Shown: in pieces, positions 1-8,726 of the stretch
Layout: the number at the start of each line of letters is the position of its first letter
Position numbering within the stretch: the first letter of the stretch is position 1
NCBI GenBank assembly: GCA_903882805.1
Contig: CAIRYK010000040.1
Coordinates: 95,514-159,513, forward strand
DNA: 64,000 bases
From: an uncultured Bacteroidota bacterium
GTDB taxonomy: Bacteria; Bacteroidota; Bacteroidia; Chitinophagales; Chitinophagaceae
Direction of reading: 5' to 3'
Position numbers and translations under genes: made by a program
Notes under the pieces: generated by a model
Databases searched by the model: none
What the model saw: the letters and a program-made list of their open reading frames with translations, nothing else
What the model was told of the DNA's origin: nothing

Positions 1-1800
1 GCTCATTTGTTCAGGTACCTTAATTTGCTACTGGCTATTCCTGTTTTTTTCTATAGTGCATCTGAGTTTTTCACTACTGCATGGAGCGGGCTCAAGCAAA
101 GAATTCTGAATATAGATGCACCCATTGCATTGGCAATACTTATAACGTTTTCACGTAGCATTTTTGAAATTGCAACAAACACTGGCGCAGGTTATCTGGA
201 TAGCATGAGCGGGATTGTGTTTTTCATGTTGGTGGGTAGGGTAGTGCAGGAGCGCACATACAAGTCTATTACTTTTAATCGCGATTATAAATCATATTTC
301 CCTATTGCTGTTAGCGTTGTTACGCAAAATGGAATAGTGAGCAAGATGCTCAGCGACCTTAAAGAAAAAGATGTGGTGCAACTGCACAACGATGAGATAA
401 TACCGGCCGATGCGATTGTGCTCAATGGTAAGCCCAAAATTGACTACAGTTTTGTGACAGGCGAGAGCGAACCTGTAACTGTTAAAATAAATGAAATGGT
501 ATATGCTGGCGGCAGACAAACAGGCGAACAACTGACGATTCAGATTATAAAGCCAGTAGCCGGAAGCTATCTAACTTCTTTATGGAATCATTATGCATTT
601 TCGCAAAACAAAGCCGTAAAGAACAATGAAGAAAGCGTGCTGCATAAGTTGAGCAAGTATTTTACATGGGTATTGTTTGGCTTGGCAGCCATTACGGCAA
701 CCTATTGGGCTATTTACGATCCTTCAAAAATTGTGGGCAGTGTTTCTGCAATGCTTATAGTTGCATGTCCGTGCGCATTACTGTTATCGGCTACATTTAC
801 AAATGGTAATTTGTTGCGACTGTTTAGTAACAATGGTCTGTTCCTGCGCGATTCTTTGGTTATTGAACAGTTGGGTAAAATAGATCATATTGTTTTTGAT
901 AAAACAGGCACCATTACTCAGGGGAGTAATAGCCAGATAATTTGTTCGGGTAATCAGCTTACTGAAGCCGACAAGGATATGTTGGCAGCTGTTGTTGCAC
1001 CAAGCAAGCACCCATACAGCAAGTGGTTGGCATCTTGGCTAGGAACGCGCAAGAAAGTTGAGCTATCGGCTTGGAAAGAAACAGTAGGCAAGGGTATTGA
1101 TGCTATTTGCGATGGCTCGAGGATTATGGTTGGGTCGGGAGATTTTGCCGGAGTACACAAAGACAAAATAAAAGTTGATAAAGCTGCTGTATATGTGCGC
1201 ATTGAACAGAAATTGACCTCCTTTCATTTTATGTCTGTTTTTCGCGACTCAATACCTCAAATTATTCCGGCTTTGAATCACAGGTTCTCGCTTTCTGTAT
1301 TGTCTGGCGATAACGATAAACAACGTTCACTACTTGAAGATTTATTTGGCAGCAAAAGCCAGCTGTTATTTGAGCAAAAGCCGATAGATAAGCTGCACTA
1401 TATAGAAGGGTTGCAACAAAAAGGCAGAAGTGTTTTGATGATGGGGGATGGATTGAATGATGCCGGAGCCCTGCAGCAAAGCAATGTGGGTATTACCCTT
1501 GCCGACGATATCAATAATTTTACACCGTCTTGCGATGCGATTCTCGACGCCAAGAAGCTGGTATTACTTCCAGGCGTTATGAAATTGGCTAAAGCAGGAA
1601 AGTACATTATTGGATTGAGCTTTTTTGTATCAATTCTGTATAACATAGTTGGCTTGTATTTTGCAATGCAGGGCCGTATGAGCCCAATGATCGCAGCAAT
1701 ACTTATGCCCTGTAGCACGTTGAGCATTGTACTTATTACTAGTGGCTTGAGTAGTATTTGGGCAAAAAAAGAGGGTCTTTCATTGCGCACTACAGAATAG
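1..1800 (+). CDS. ccoI: Heavy-metal (copper) translocating P-type ATPase, CcoI/FixI type, 5'-truncated by window edge
   Basis: The reading frame is open from base 1, so the gene starts outside the window and the metal-binding N-terminus and first helices are missing. Visible P1B-ATPase signatures are the actuator TGES (457-468), the transmembrane CPC metal site (766-774), the phosphorylation motif DKTGT (898-912), an SKHP nucleotide-binding motif near 1003 and the GDGLND hinge (1444-1461). It is followed by the cbb3 oxidase genes. In that context this family (CcoI/FixI) exports copper needed for the CuB centre of the oxidase. The family is certain; the CcoI role is inferred from the neighbours. 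A hairpin terminator follows, so it is probably a separate transcript from ccoS. Confidence 0.9.
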   Translation, partial: AHLFRYLNLLLAIPVFFYSASEFFTTAWSGLKQRILNIDAPIALAILITFSRSIFEIATNTGAGYLDSMSGIVFFMLVGRVVQERTYKSITFNRDYKSYFPIAVSVVTQNGIVSKMLSDLKEKDVVQLHNDEIIPADAIVLNGKPKIDYSFVTGESEPVTVKINEMVYAGGRQTGEQLTIQIIKPVAGSYLTSLWNHYAFSQNKAVKNNEESVLHKLSKYFTWVLFGLAAITATYWAIYDPSKIVGSVSAMLIVACPCALLLSATFTNGNLLRLFSNNGLFLRDSLVIEQLGKIDHIVFDKTGTITQGSNSQIICSGNQLTEADKDMLAAVVAPSKHPYSKWLASWLGTRKKVELSAWKETVGKGIDAICDGSRIMVGSGDFAGVHKDKIKVDKAAVYVRIEQKLTSFHFMSVFRDSIPQIIPALNHRFSLSVLSGDNDKQRSLLEDLFGSKSQLLFEQKPIDKLHYIEGLQQKGRSVLMMGDGLNDAGALQQSNVGITLADDINNFTPSCDAILDAKKLVLLPGVMKLAKAGKYIIGLSFFVSILYNIVGLYFAMQGRMSPMIAAILMPCSTLSIVLITSGLSSIWAKKEGLSLRTTE

Positions 1801-1852
1801 TTGATGCAGTAGGTGTGCCTTGAAAAAGTTGTTTTGGTTGGTTTTAATGTGT

Positions 1853-1879
1853 AAAGGGGGGATTTTTCCTCCCTTTTTT
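1853..1879 (+). terminator. Rho-independent terminator after ccoI
   Basis: A 9-bp stem (1853-1861 with 1868-1876, one G-U pair) with loop ATTTTT is followed by a T run. It lies 52 bases after the ATPase stop codon. Confidence 0.75.
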
Positions 1880-2032
1880 ATGTCTGTTATAGTAAAGGGA
1901 ACTGGAGGCTCTTCTGTTAATGAGCTATGAAGATTAATTGCTGTATAACAAAACAGGTTGTTAATCAATTCTATTTTTGTCAATCATTTTTGCATATAAT
2001 TATATTTTATGTTTTTTCTTAGGCGCTATTTC

Positions 2033-2108
2033 GTCAGGTGAAAATGAAATTATTTTCTGTTTTTAGGATGCGTAAATAACAAAATACGCAATGTACTAAA
2101 CACCTGAC
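2033..2108. promoter_or_regulatory. Nested inverted repeats upstream of ccoS
   Basis: The 1801-2194 gap contains GTCAGGTG at 2033-2040 with its exact complement CACCTGAC at 2101-2108. Between them is TGCGTA (2069-2074) with TACGCA (2085-2090). This could be an operator or a structured leader controlling the oxidase operon. No FNR-type TTGAT-N4-ATCAA box was seen. Function is unknown. Confidence 0.3.
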
Positions 2109-2161
2109 CATAATCAGTTTTTGCATTGAGCGTAATCATAAGCGAGCTTTTTGTTAAAAGA

Positions 2162-2169
2162 TACTTTTG
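2162..2169 (+). promoter_or_regulatory. Candidate Bacteroidota -7 promoter element for the cco operon
   Basis: TACTTTTG matches the TAnnTTTG consensus of the Bacteroidota primary sigma factor and lies 25 bases before the ccoS ATG. No well-placed -33 TTTG is present, so the call is tentative. Confidence 0.35.
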
Positions 2170-2194
2170 CCACAGTAATAAAACAACAGCACAA

Positions 2195-2353
2195 ATGAGC
2201 GCCTTATATCTTCTGGTTATTGTAAGCATAGCAGTTGCCGGTTTTTTTCTAATGGCATTTATATGGAGTGTAAAAAGTAATCAGTACGAAGATCAAAAAG
2301 GCGCTGCAATAAGAATGTTGCACGAAGATGAAGTAAATAAAAATCTTTTTTAA
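2195..2353 (+). CDS. ccoS: cbb3-type cytochrome oxidase assembly protein CcoS
   Basis: A 52-residue protein with one N-terminal membrane helix (residues about 4-25), a short FIWSVKSNQYED stretch after it and an acidic tail. Length, the FxWxxKsgQyeD-like motif and position directly before ccoN are typical of CcoS, which is needed for cofactor insertion into the cbb3 oxidase. The ATG at 2195 was chosen over the longer open frame from 2126 because it gives the standard family N-terminus. The gap to ccoNO is 18 bases. Confidence 0.88.
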   Translation: MSALYLLVIVSIAVAGFFLMAFIWSVKSNQYEDQKGAAIRMLHEDEVNKNLF

Positions 2354-2371
2354 TAAACAATAAAGTAGACT

Positions 2372-4579
2372 ATGAGTAATTCTTCAACAACGGAACAAGG
2401 CGTTTATGGGGGTATGCACAGTGGCAGCGGTTCATTTGCTCCCCCCTTACAGACCGACAAATTCTTTTACGACAACAAGATCGTAAAGTGGTTTGCTTAT
2501 GCAACTATTTTATGGGGTGTGGTTGGTATGCTTGCGGGCATATTAGCCGCCTTCCAGCTCGTGTACCCGGTACTCAATTTCGGGACAGCTGCTACAACTT
2601 TTGGTAGGGTAAGACCGGTGCATACCAATGCAATCATTTTTGCATTTGTGGGCAACGGTATTTTCATGGGGGTTTATTACTCGTTGCAACGTTTGTGTAA
2701 GGCAAGAATGTTTAGCGATGCGCTAAGCAAATTGCATTTTTGGGGATGGCAGTCAATTATTGTTTTAGCAGCTGTTACGTTGCTTGCTGGTTTTACCACT
2801 GGTAAGGAATATGCAGAGCTGGAATGGCCAATTGATATACTTATCGCTCTTATCTGGGTGGTATTTGGTATTAATATGTTTGGCACTATTCTAAAACGCC
2901 GCGAAAGGCACCTTTATGTAGCGATTTGGTTCTATATAGCCACTTTCGTTACCGTAGCCATGCTGCATATTGTTAATTCTTTCGAGATTCCCTTTAGCTG
3001 GATCAAATCATATTCCTGGTATGCAGGCGTACAAGACGCGCTGGTACAATGGTGGTACGGACACAATGCGGTAGCGTTCTTCCTTACCACGCCTTACCTC
3101 GGTCTTATGTACTACTTTATGCCCAAAGCGGCAAACAGGCCAGTTTACTCTTATCGCCTGTCTATCATTCACTTCTGGGCATTGATATTCATTTATATAT
3201 GGGCTGGTCCTCACCACTTGTTATACACAGCATTACCCGACTGGGCACAAACTTTGGGAACAGTATTCTCAATAATGCTGATAGCTCCATCTTGGGGTGG
3301 TATGCTTAACGGTCTGCTCACACTGCGCGGCGCTTGGGATAAAGTGCGCGAAGAGCCAGTATTGAAATTTATGGTTGTAGCGGTTACCGCCTACGGTATG
3401 GCAACCTTTGAAGGTCCGATGCTTAGCTTGAAAAACGTAAACGCAATCAGTCACTTTACAGACTGGACTATTGCTCACGTACACGTTGGCGCTTTGGGTT
3501 GGAACGGCTTCCTTACATTTGGTATCCTTTATTACCTGATTCCTAAAATATTTAGAACTAAGCTGTATTCAGTAAAGTTGGCTAACAGGCACTTCTGGAT
3601 TGGCACTTTAGGTATCATTTTCTACGTTGTGCCTATGTACTGGGCTGGTTTCATGCAGAGCCTTGCGTGGAAAGAGTTTACTCCGGAAGGAACGCTTAAG
3701 TATCAGTTTTTGGATACAGTAAAACAAATGCAGCCATTTTATGCAATGCGCGGCGTCGGCGGTGTACTTTTCCTGATAGGCGCTTTGATAATGGTTTATA
3801 ACTTGTATAAAACTGTTCAGGCAGGCGACGTATTGAACGAAGAACCTGCAGAAGCAGCTCCGCTTACTAAGGTGTTTGTTGAGCACAATACTGCACACTG
3901 GCACAGATGGATTGAACGTCGTCCTGTACAAATGCTTGTTTTCAGCTTAGTATTGGTTGCAATTGGCGGGGCTATAGAAATGATCCCAACCTTTATGGTT
4001 AAGTCAAACATTCCAACTATTACAAGCGTAAAACCTTACACTCCATTGGAATTACAAGGTCGTGATATTTATATTCGTGAAGGTTGCTATCTGTGTCATA
4101 GCCAAATGATAAGACCATTTAGAAGTGAAGTGGTGCGTTATGGCGAGTATTCAAAAGCAGGTGAGTTTATCTACGATCACCCATTCCAGTGGGGTAGCAA
4201 ACGCACAGGACCTGACCTGGCAAGAATAGGCGGTAAGTATCCGGATAGCTGGCACTTTAACCATATGTACGAACCAGCGAGCATTTCTCCAGGTACTATA
4301 ATGCCAAGTTATCCATGGTTGTTTGACAATGATTTGGATACTACAATAACACCGGCAAAAATAAGAGCCATGCAAACGTTGGGTGTGCCATATGCTGCTG
4401 GTTACGACATGAAGGCAAATGCCGACCTGATGCAACAAGCCAATTCGATAAAGGATAATCTTGCAAAAGATAAGATAACAATAAAGAGCAACAAAGAAAT
4501 TGTAGCGCTCATCGCTTATCTCCAAAGAGTAGGTACCGACATCAAGCTGGAGCAGAAAACAACATCTACCATTAAATAA
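2372..4579 (+). CDS. ccoN: cbb3-type cytochrome c oxidase, fused subunits I and II (CcoN-CcoO)
   Basis: A 735-residue fusion. Residues about 35-490 are the polytopic CcoN catalytic subunit, with the haem and CuB histidine motifs VRPVHTNAI, YGHNAVAFF, GPHHLLYT and AHVHVGALG. Residues about 535-735 are the membrane-anchored CcoO monohaem cytochrome c, with the haem-binding C572-x-x-C575-H576 (CYLCH) and a downstream GTIMPSYPW segment supplying the methionine ligand. The enzyme is the high-affinity terminal oxidase of the inner membrane, reducing O2 to water and pumping protons. Proteobacteria normally encode CcoN and CcoO separately; the fusion is common in Bacteroidota. Confidence 0.97.
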   Translation: MSNSSTTEQGVYGGMHSGSGSFAPPLQTDKFFYDNKIVKWFAYATILWGVVGMLAGILAAFQLVYPVLNFGTAATTFGRVRPVHTNAIIFAFVGNGIFMGVYYSLQRLCKARMFSDALSKLHFWGWQSIIVLAAVTLLAGFTTGKEYAELEWPIDILIALIWVVFGINMFGTILKRRERHLYVAIWFYIATFVTVAMLHIVNSFEIPFSWIKSYSWYAGVQDALVQWWYGHNAVAFFLTTPYLGLMYYFMPKAANRPVYSYRLSIIHFWALIFIYIWAGPHHLLYTALPDWAQTLGTVFSIMLIAPSWGGMLNGLLTLRGAWDKVREEPVLKFMVVAVTAYGMATFEGPMLSLKNVNAISHFTDWTIAHVHVGALGWNGFLTFGILYYLIPKIFRTKLYSVKLANRHFWIGTLGIIFYVVPMYWAGFMQSLAWKEFTPEGTLKYQFLDTVKQMQPFYAMRGVGGVLFLIGALIMVYNLYKTVQAGDVLNEEPAEAAPLTKVFVEHNTAHWHRWIERRPVQMLVFSLVLVAIGGAIEMIPTFMVKSNIPTITSVKPYTPLELQGRDIYIREGCYLCHSQMIRPFRSEVVRYGEYSKAGEFIYDHPFQWGSKRTGPDLARIGGKYPDSWHFNHMYEPASISPGTIMPSYPWLFDNDLDTTITPAKIRAMQTLGVPYAAGYDMKANADLMQQANSIKDNLAKDKITIKSNKEIVALIAYLQRVGTDIKLEQKTTSTIK

Positions 4580-4598
4580 CTTGTAAATATAACTGACT

Positions 4599-4772
4599 AT
4601 GAAATTCATCAATTATCTGGAGCGTATAACAGGGGTAGGAATCTATCCCCTTGTTTCCCTCCTTATATTCTTTGCCTTTTTTTCAGCATTACTCTATTGG
4701 GTATTCAAGGCAGATAAAAAGTACATCCGGGAAATGAAGTATATACCGTTTCCAGGAAATGAAAATGAATAA
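4599..4772 (+). CDS. ccoQ: CcoQ-like small subunit of cbb3 oxidase
   Basis: A 57-residue protein between ccoNO and ccoP. It has one membrane helix (residues about 15-36) and a charged C-terminal tail containing KADKKYIREM. Size, topology and position match CcoQ, which stabilises the assembled oxidase. Sequence conservation in this family is weak, so the name rests mainly on position. It starts 19 bases after the ccoNO stop and ends 26 bases before ccoP. Confidence 0.8.
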   Translation: MKFINYLERITGVGIYPLVSLLIFFAFFSALLYWVFKADKKYIREMKYIPFPGNENE

Positions 4773-4798
4773 TTATTGACCATAACAAAAGGCATAAT

Positions 4799-5998
4799 AT
4801 GCGTTTAAATAATAAAATATCATTGACTTTAGCAGTTGTATTATCACTGCTCCCCAATCTCGTAAAGGCAGCGCCCGCCGCCGCAGCAAGCGCCGCAGCT
4901 TACGATGTAAATATGGTACTGATAAGTCTGGTAGGACTAATGTTAATATTACTGTTTGTAATAGGAATGTTAGCCAATACACTGCGCCAGCTTAGCTATG
5001 TATTGAAAGACAAAAACCGAAAGGACAAGAGTGCAAAAGCTACGGTAAAAGCGCTCTTAGTATTGCTCGGATTAACGCTTCCAGCGCTACAACTTGGCGC
5101 TGCCGAGGTTGCTGCAAAGGCAGACGAAGTAGCCGCTCCGGTATCAAATTTTATTAATGGCATACCTAAAGATGATTTTTATGCCATAATGTCTATGATC
5201 ACTTTAGAGTTGGTCGTGATTTTTGCCTTGGCAATTTACATCAGACTATTGATGAAGGTAATAAGCGCCAAACCAGAACTAGCAGCAGCAGGTCAGGCAA
5301 TAGCAAGGAAAAGCTGGTTTTGGGATAAGTTCAATGCCGCAGCTACTATTGAGCAAGAAAAAGATATTTTGCTCGACCATAACTATGATGGTATTCAGGA
5401 ATTGGACAACAGCTTGCCTCCGTGGTGGAAATATGGTTTCTATTTAACAATAGTTGTAGGTATTATATACGTTTATCGTTACCATTTCTCTCACGACGGT
5501 CTCAGTCAGCAAGAAGAATTTGCAGAAGAAATGCAAATGGGCGAGGAAGCAAAGGCTGCCTACCTAGCCAACTCAGCCAACAATGTAGATGAAAACACAG
5601 TTACTATATTGACTGGCTCGGCAGAAATTGCAGAAGGCAAGGAGTTGTTTTCAAAAAACTGCGTAGCCTGTCACCTTGCTGATGGCGGTGGATCTGTAGG
5701 ACCAAACTTTGCAGATGAATACTGGTTGCATGGTGGAGGTATCAAGGATATATTCAAGAGCATCAAGTATGGCTGGCAAGAAAAAGGTATGAAGAGCTGG
5801 AAAGATGATTTCTCTCCAAAGCAGATTCAGGAATTGGCTACTTACGTATTATCTTTCAAAGGCACGAAGCCAGCTACACCTAAAGCGCCTCAAGGTGAAT
5901 TATATATAGAAGCAGGCGCAGCTCCTGTAACAGCCGATAGCGCCAAAGCTGTAGAAACTAAGACATCTGATACAACGAAGGTTGAGAAGGGAAAGTGA
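4799..5998 (+). CDS. ccoP: cbb3-type cytochrome c oxidase subunit III (CcoP), single haem c
   Basis: A 399-residue protein with a signal-like first helix, further membrane segments near residues 40-60, 85-103 and 127-150, the CcoP-type NSLPPWWKYGFYLTI helix near 205-228, and a C-terminal cytochrome c domain with C288-V-A-C291-H292. The PPWW motif before the last helix is characteristic of CcoP. Only one CxxCH is present; the classical proteobacterial CcoP has two. The C-terminal 40 residues are a Lys/Thr/Ala-rich tail. It passes electrons into the CcoNO core. Confidence 0.93.
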   Translation: MRLNNKISLTLAVVLSLLPNLVKAAPAAAASAAAYDVNMVLISLVGLMLILLFVIGMLANTLRQLSYVLKDKNRKDKSAKATVKALLVLLGLTLPALQLGAAEVAAKADEVAAPVSNFINGIPKDDFYAIMSMITLELVVIFALAIYIRLLMKVISAKPELAAAGQAIARKSWFWDKFNAAATIEQEKDILLDHNYDGIQELDNSLPPWWKYGFYLTIVVGIIYVYRYHFSHDGLSQQEEFAEEMQMGEEAKAAYLANSANNVDENTVTILTGSAEIAEGKELFSKNCVACHLADGGGSVGPNFADEYWLHGGGIKDIFKSIKYGWQEKGMKSWKDDFSPKQIQELATYVLSFKGTKPATPKAPQGELYIEAGAAPVTADSAKAVETKTSDTTKVEKGK

Positions 5999-6026
5999 GT
6001 AAATTAGTTGTACGAAAAACAAAATC

Positions 6027-7439
6027 ATGAACGATTCGAATAGTAAACAAGAGTCAGGTTCTTTTAGGAATAAAATTGCAACGGTGGACGAAAAGGGGAA
6101 ACGCCTATGGCTGTTTCCCCACAAGCCGTCCGGCAAACTATACAAAGCCCGAACCTGGGCGACCTTAGCATATCTGTTAGTTTTTTTTGGACTGCCTTTT
6201 ATTAAGTATGATGGACATCCGGTTTTCTTAATAAATATTCTGGAGCGTAGGTTCATCCTTTTTGGTCAGATATTTTGGCCGCAAGATTTTTTCATATTTG
6301 CCTTAGGCATGGTGGTATTTATAGTCTTTGTAGCTCTTTTTACCGTCGTTTTTGGAAGGGTATTTTGCGGTTGGACATGCCCGCAAACTATTTTTATGGA
6401 AATGGTTTTTCGCAAAATTGAGTATTTAATTGAGGGCGACGGACCAGCGCAGAAAAGACTTGCTCAAGCGGGATGGTCTACAGAGCGCGCTTTGAGGCGG
6501 GCAGCCAAATTGGTAGCTTTCTGGCTGGTGAGTTTCCTTATTGCTAATACATTCCTAGCCTATATTATTGGTGTTGATGAATTAGGTAAATTGGTTAGCG
6601 AGCCGCTTTCTAAGCACCTTGGTACGTTTATTTCATTGGTGGTGTTTACTTCAGTATTTTTCTTCGTCTATTTATGGCTTAGAGAACAGGTATGCACAGT
6701 TATTTGCCCTTACGGACGTATGCAGGGCGTACTGCTAGACCGCGATTCTATTATTGTTGCATACGACTACAAAAGGGGCGAAAAGCGCGGTAAGTTTCAC
6801 AAGAATGAAGAAAGAACATTGGGTGATTGCATTGATTGCGCTCAATGTGTGAAAGTTTGTCCAACTGGTATCGATATTCGCAACGGTACTCAGCTGGAGT
6901 GCGTAAACTGTACAGCTTGCATAGATGCTTGCAATCATATGATGGAAGCTGTAGGGTTACCTACCGGTTTGATAAGATATGCGTCAGAAAACAATATTGC
7001 CAAAAAGAGGAAGTGGGTATTTACATGGCGAATGAAAGCCTACAGCGTAGTTATGTGCATATTGTTGGGTATTTTGGTTTGGTTACTAACTAGCCGCACC
7101 GACGTTGGAGTTACAATACTTCGTACTCCCGGTCAGCTATATCAGGAGCAGGCTAATAATCAGATGAGCAATCTGTATAACTATAAGTTGTTGAACAAGA
7201 CATTCAAAGCAAAGGAACTGGAATTGAAACCCGAAAATTTTGAGGGATCTATAAAACTGGTTGGTGAAACTAAGCTTGTTGTTCCGCAGAATGGCATAAC
7301 TGCCGGCTCTATGTTTGTGTTTATCAATGATAAAGAAGTGAAAAACAGAAAGACGACATTGAAAATTGGCGTTTATGAAGGCGGTAAGAAAATTACTACT
7401 ATTTCCACAACTTTTTTAGGTCCATTTGGTGGTAAATAA
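6027..7439 (+). CDS. ccoG: Cytochrome c oxidase accessory protein CcoG (FixG/RdxA)
   Basis: A 470-residue inner-membrane iron-sulfur protein. After the first helices there is the conserved CGWTCPQT segment. Two 4Fe-4S ferredoxin motifs follow, CIDCAQCVKVCP starting at C268 and CVNCTACIDACN about 27 residues later. After a further helix comes an immunoglobulin-like FixG C-terminal domain. CcoG acts in copper reduction and delivery for cbb3 biogenesis. It lies 28 bases after ccoP and precedes fixH, the usual order. Confidence 0.95.
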   Translation: MNDSNSKQESGSFRNKIATVDEKGKRLWLFPHKPSGKLYKARTWATLAYLLVFFGLPFIKYDGHPVFLINILERRFILFGQIFWPQDFFIFALGMVVFIVFVALFTVVFGRVFCGWTCPQTIFMEMVFRKIEYLIEGDGPAQKRLAQAGWSTERALRRAAKLVAFWLVSFLIANTFLAYIIGVDELGKLVSEPLSKHLGTFISLVVFTSVFFFVYLWLREQVCTVICPYGRMQGVLLDRDSIIVAYDYKRGEKRGKFHKNEERTLGDCIDCAQCVKVCPTGIDIRNGTQLECVNCTACIDACNHMMEAVGLPTGLIRYASENNIAKKRKWVFTWRMKAYSVVMCILLGILVWLLTSRTDVGVTILRTPGQLYQEQANNQMSNLYNYKLLNKTFKAKELELKPENFEGSIKLVGETKLVVPQNGITAGSMFVFINDKEVKNRKTTLKIGVYEGGKKITTISTTFLGPFGGK

Positions 7440-7489
7440 AAATATTATTAAATATAATCCATATCAATTAAGTATTTAAAACAATAGTT

Positions 7490-7933
7490 ATGAAATTAGG
7501 CTGGGGTTGGAAAATAGGAATTATGTATGGCGGATTTGTTGCTTTGATATTATTTCTGGTAATATCAAGTAGCCGTCAGCATATAGATTTGGTGTCTAAA
7601 AACTATTATGACGCTGAGATAGGTTACCAAAAGGTAATTGATGCAGGAAAGAATCAGTCAACATTGTCAACCGCATTGCAGATTCATGCCAACGAACATA
7701 CAGTTGCTATTGATTTTCCGAACGACTTTAAGAACAAGAGTATTGAATGTAATGTTCAGTTTTATGCTCCCGTTAATTCAGAGTGGGACAGGAACTTCTC
7801 TTTGAATACGCAAAGCAACACAATTGCTATTTCCAGGGAAAGTTTGAAGAACACTCGGTATACTGTGAAAATCAACTTCACCGTCGATGGGAAAGCATAT
7901 TATCAAGAGTCTGAAATTTATCTGCACGTATAA
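7490..7933 (+). CDS. ccoH: FixH/CcoH family cbb3 oxidase assembly protein
   Basis: A 147-residue protein with a single N-terminal membrane helix (about 8-28) and a periplasmic domain. It contains the FixH hallmark region after the helix, DLVSKNYYDAEIGYQ. FixH/CcoH helps assemble or stabilise the cbb3 complex. Its TAA stop shares its last base with the ATG of the next gene, indicating translational coupling. Confidence 0.85.
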   Translation: MKLGWGWKIGIMYGGFVALILFLVISSSRQHIDLVSKNYYDAEIGYQKVIDAGKNQSTLSTALQIHANEHTVAIDFPNDFKNKSIECNVQFYAPVNSEWDRNFSLNTQSNTIAISRESLKNTRYTVKINFTVDGKAYYQESEIYLHV

Positions 7934-8646
7934 TGAGCTCTTTAACACTTACTATGGCCTTCCTGATGGGTTTCACAGGTAGCCTACATTGTGCAGGAAT
8001 GTGTGGACCGATACTCATGATTATGCCCTTTCAGGCATTTGATGGGGCAAAGCGTGCACTAGCAATGGTATTATATCATTTTGGGCGGATTTCTGTCTAC
8101 GCATCCCTTGCATTGATACTACACTCTTTTCGAAGTTTGTTCGATCCTAAGGTACAGCAGTATTTATCTATTACATTGGGAGGAGTATTACTGATATTGG
8201 GTGTACTTTCCTTTATTCCCGGCAAGGTTTTGAAAGTTAAGGTTCCCTGGGCAGAGATGGTAAAAAAGCAATTGGGCAATATTGTTGGTCGGCCAGGACT
8301 AGGCGCCATTACGCTTTCTGGTGTGCTCAACGGATTATTACCTTGTGGATTGGTATATATGGCGCTATCGGCATCTATGGCTGCAAGCACTTCATTGCAG
8401 ACAGTACTCCTTATTTATTCATTTGGGCTTGGCACAATTCCTATGCTGATTGGCATAAGTTTACTAAGGTCTAAACTAGTTTTCTTACGATCTACCAGTG
8501 TTAGGAAACTGGTGCCGGTTATGGTTTTTGCATTCGGATTTTTGTTTGTTTTACGTGGTCTTAATCTAGGTATCCCTTACCTGAGTCCGAAGGTAGAGGT
8601 GGCTGAACATGAAGTCAGGTCGTGCTGTAGTAAGCACAAACATTAG
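7933..8646 (+). CDS. Sulfite exporter TauE/SafE-like (UreH/DsbD-type) membrane protein
   Basis: A 237-residue polytopic protein with an N-terminal GFTGSLHCAGMCGPI motif and a central LLPCGLVYMALSASMA motif. Both are typical of the cytochrome-biogenesis/UreH-2 family. Members next to cco genes are thought to take part in copper handling for cbb3 assembly. The C-terminus has a CCSKHKH tail that could bind metal. Coupling to ccoH and the terminator after it mark it as the last gene of the operon. The exact transported species is not known. Confidence 0.82.
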   Translation: MSSLTLTMAFLMGFTGSLHCAGMCGPILMIMPFQAFDGAKRALAMVLYHFGRISVYASLALILHSFRSLFDPKVQQYLSITLGGVLLILGVLSFIPGKVLKVKVPWAEMVKKQLGNIVGRPGLGAITLSGVLNGLLPCGLVYMALSASMAASTSLQTVLLIYSFGLGTIPMLIGISLLRSKLVFLRSTSVRKLVPVMVFAFGFLFVLRGLNLGIPYLSPKVEVAEHEVRSCCSKHKH

Positions 8647-8664
8647 TCGCATTAATTTTGATAG

Positions 8665-8716
8665 TTGTATATATAAAATAAGCCGGGCAAAAAACCGGCT
8701 TATTTTATATATACAA
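8665..8716. terminator. Bidirectional terminator, 22-bp perfect hairpin
   Basis: Arms at 8665-8686 and 8695-8716 are exact reverse complements with an 8-base loop. The arms have a GC-rich core (AAGCCGG) and A/T-rich outer halves. It lies between the convergent cco operon and the threonine dehydrogenase gene, so it can terminate both. Confidence 0.85.
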
Positions 8717-8726
8717 CATAGTATGA

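Noticed and set aside
8665..8716. Possible transposon terminal repeat (22-bp inverted repeat)
   Set aside because: The arms are only 8 bases apart between convergent genes, which is a bidirectional terminator.
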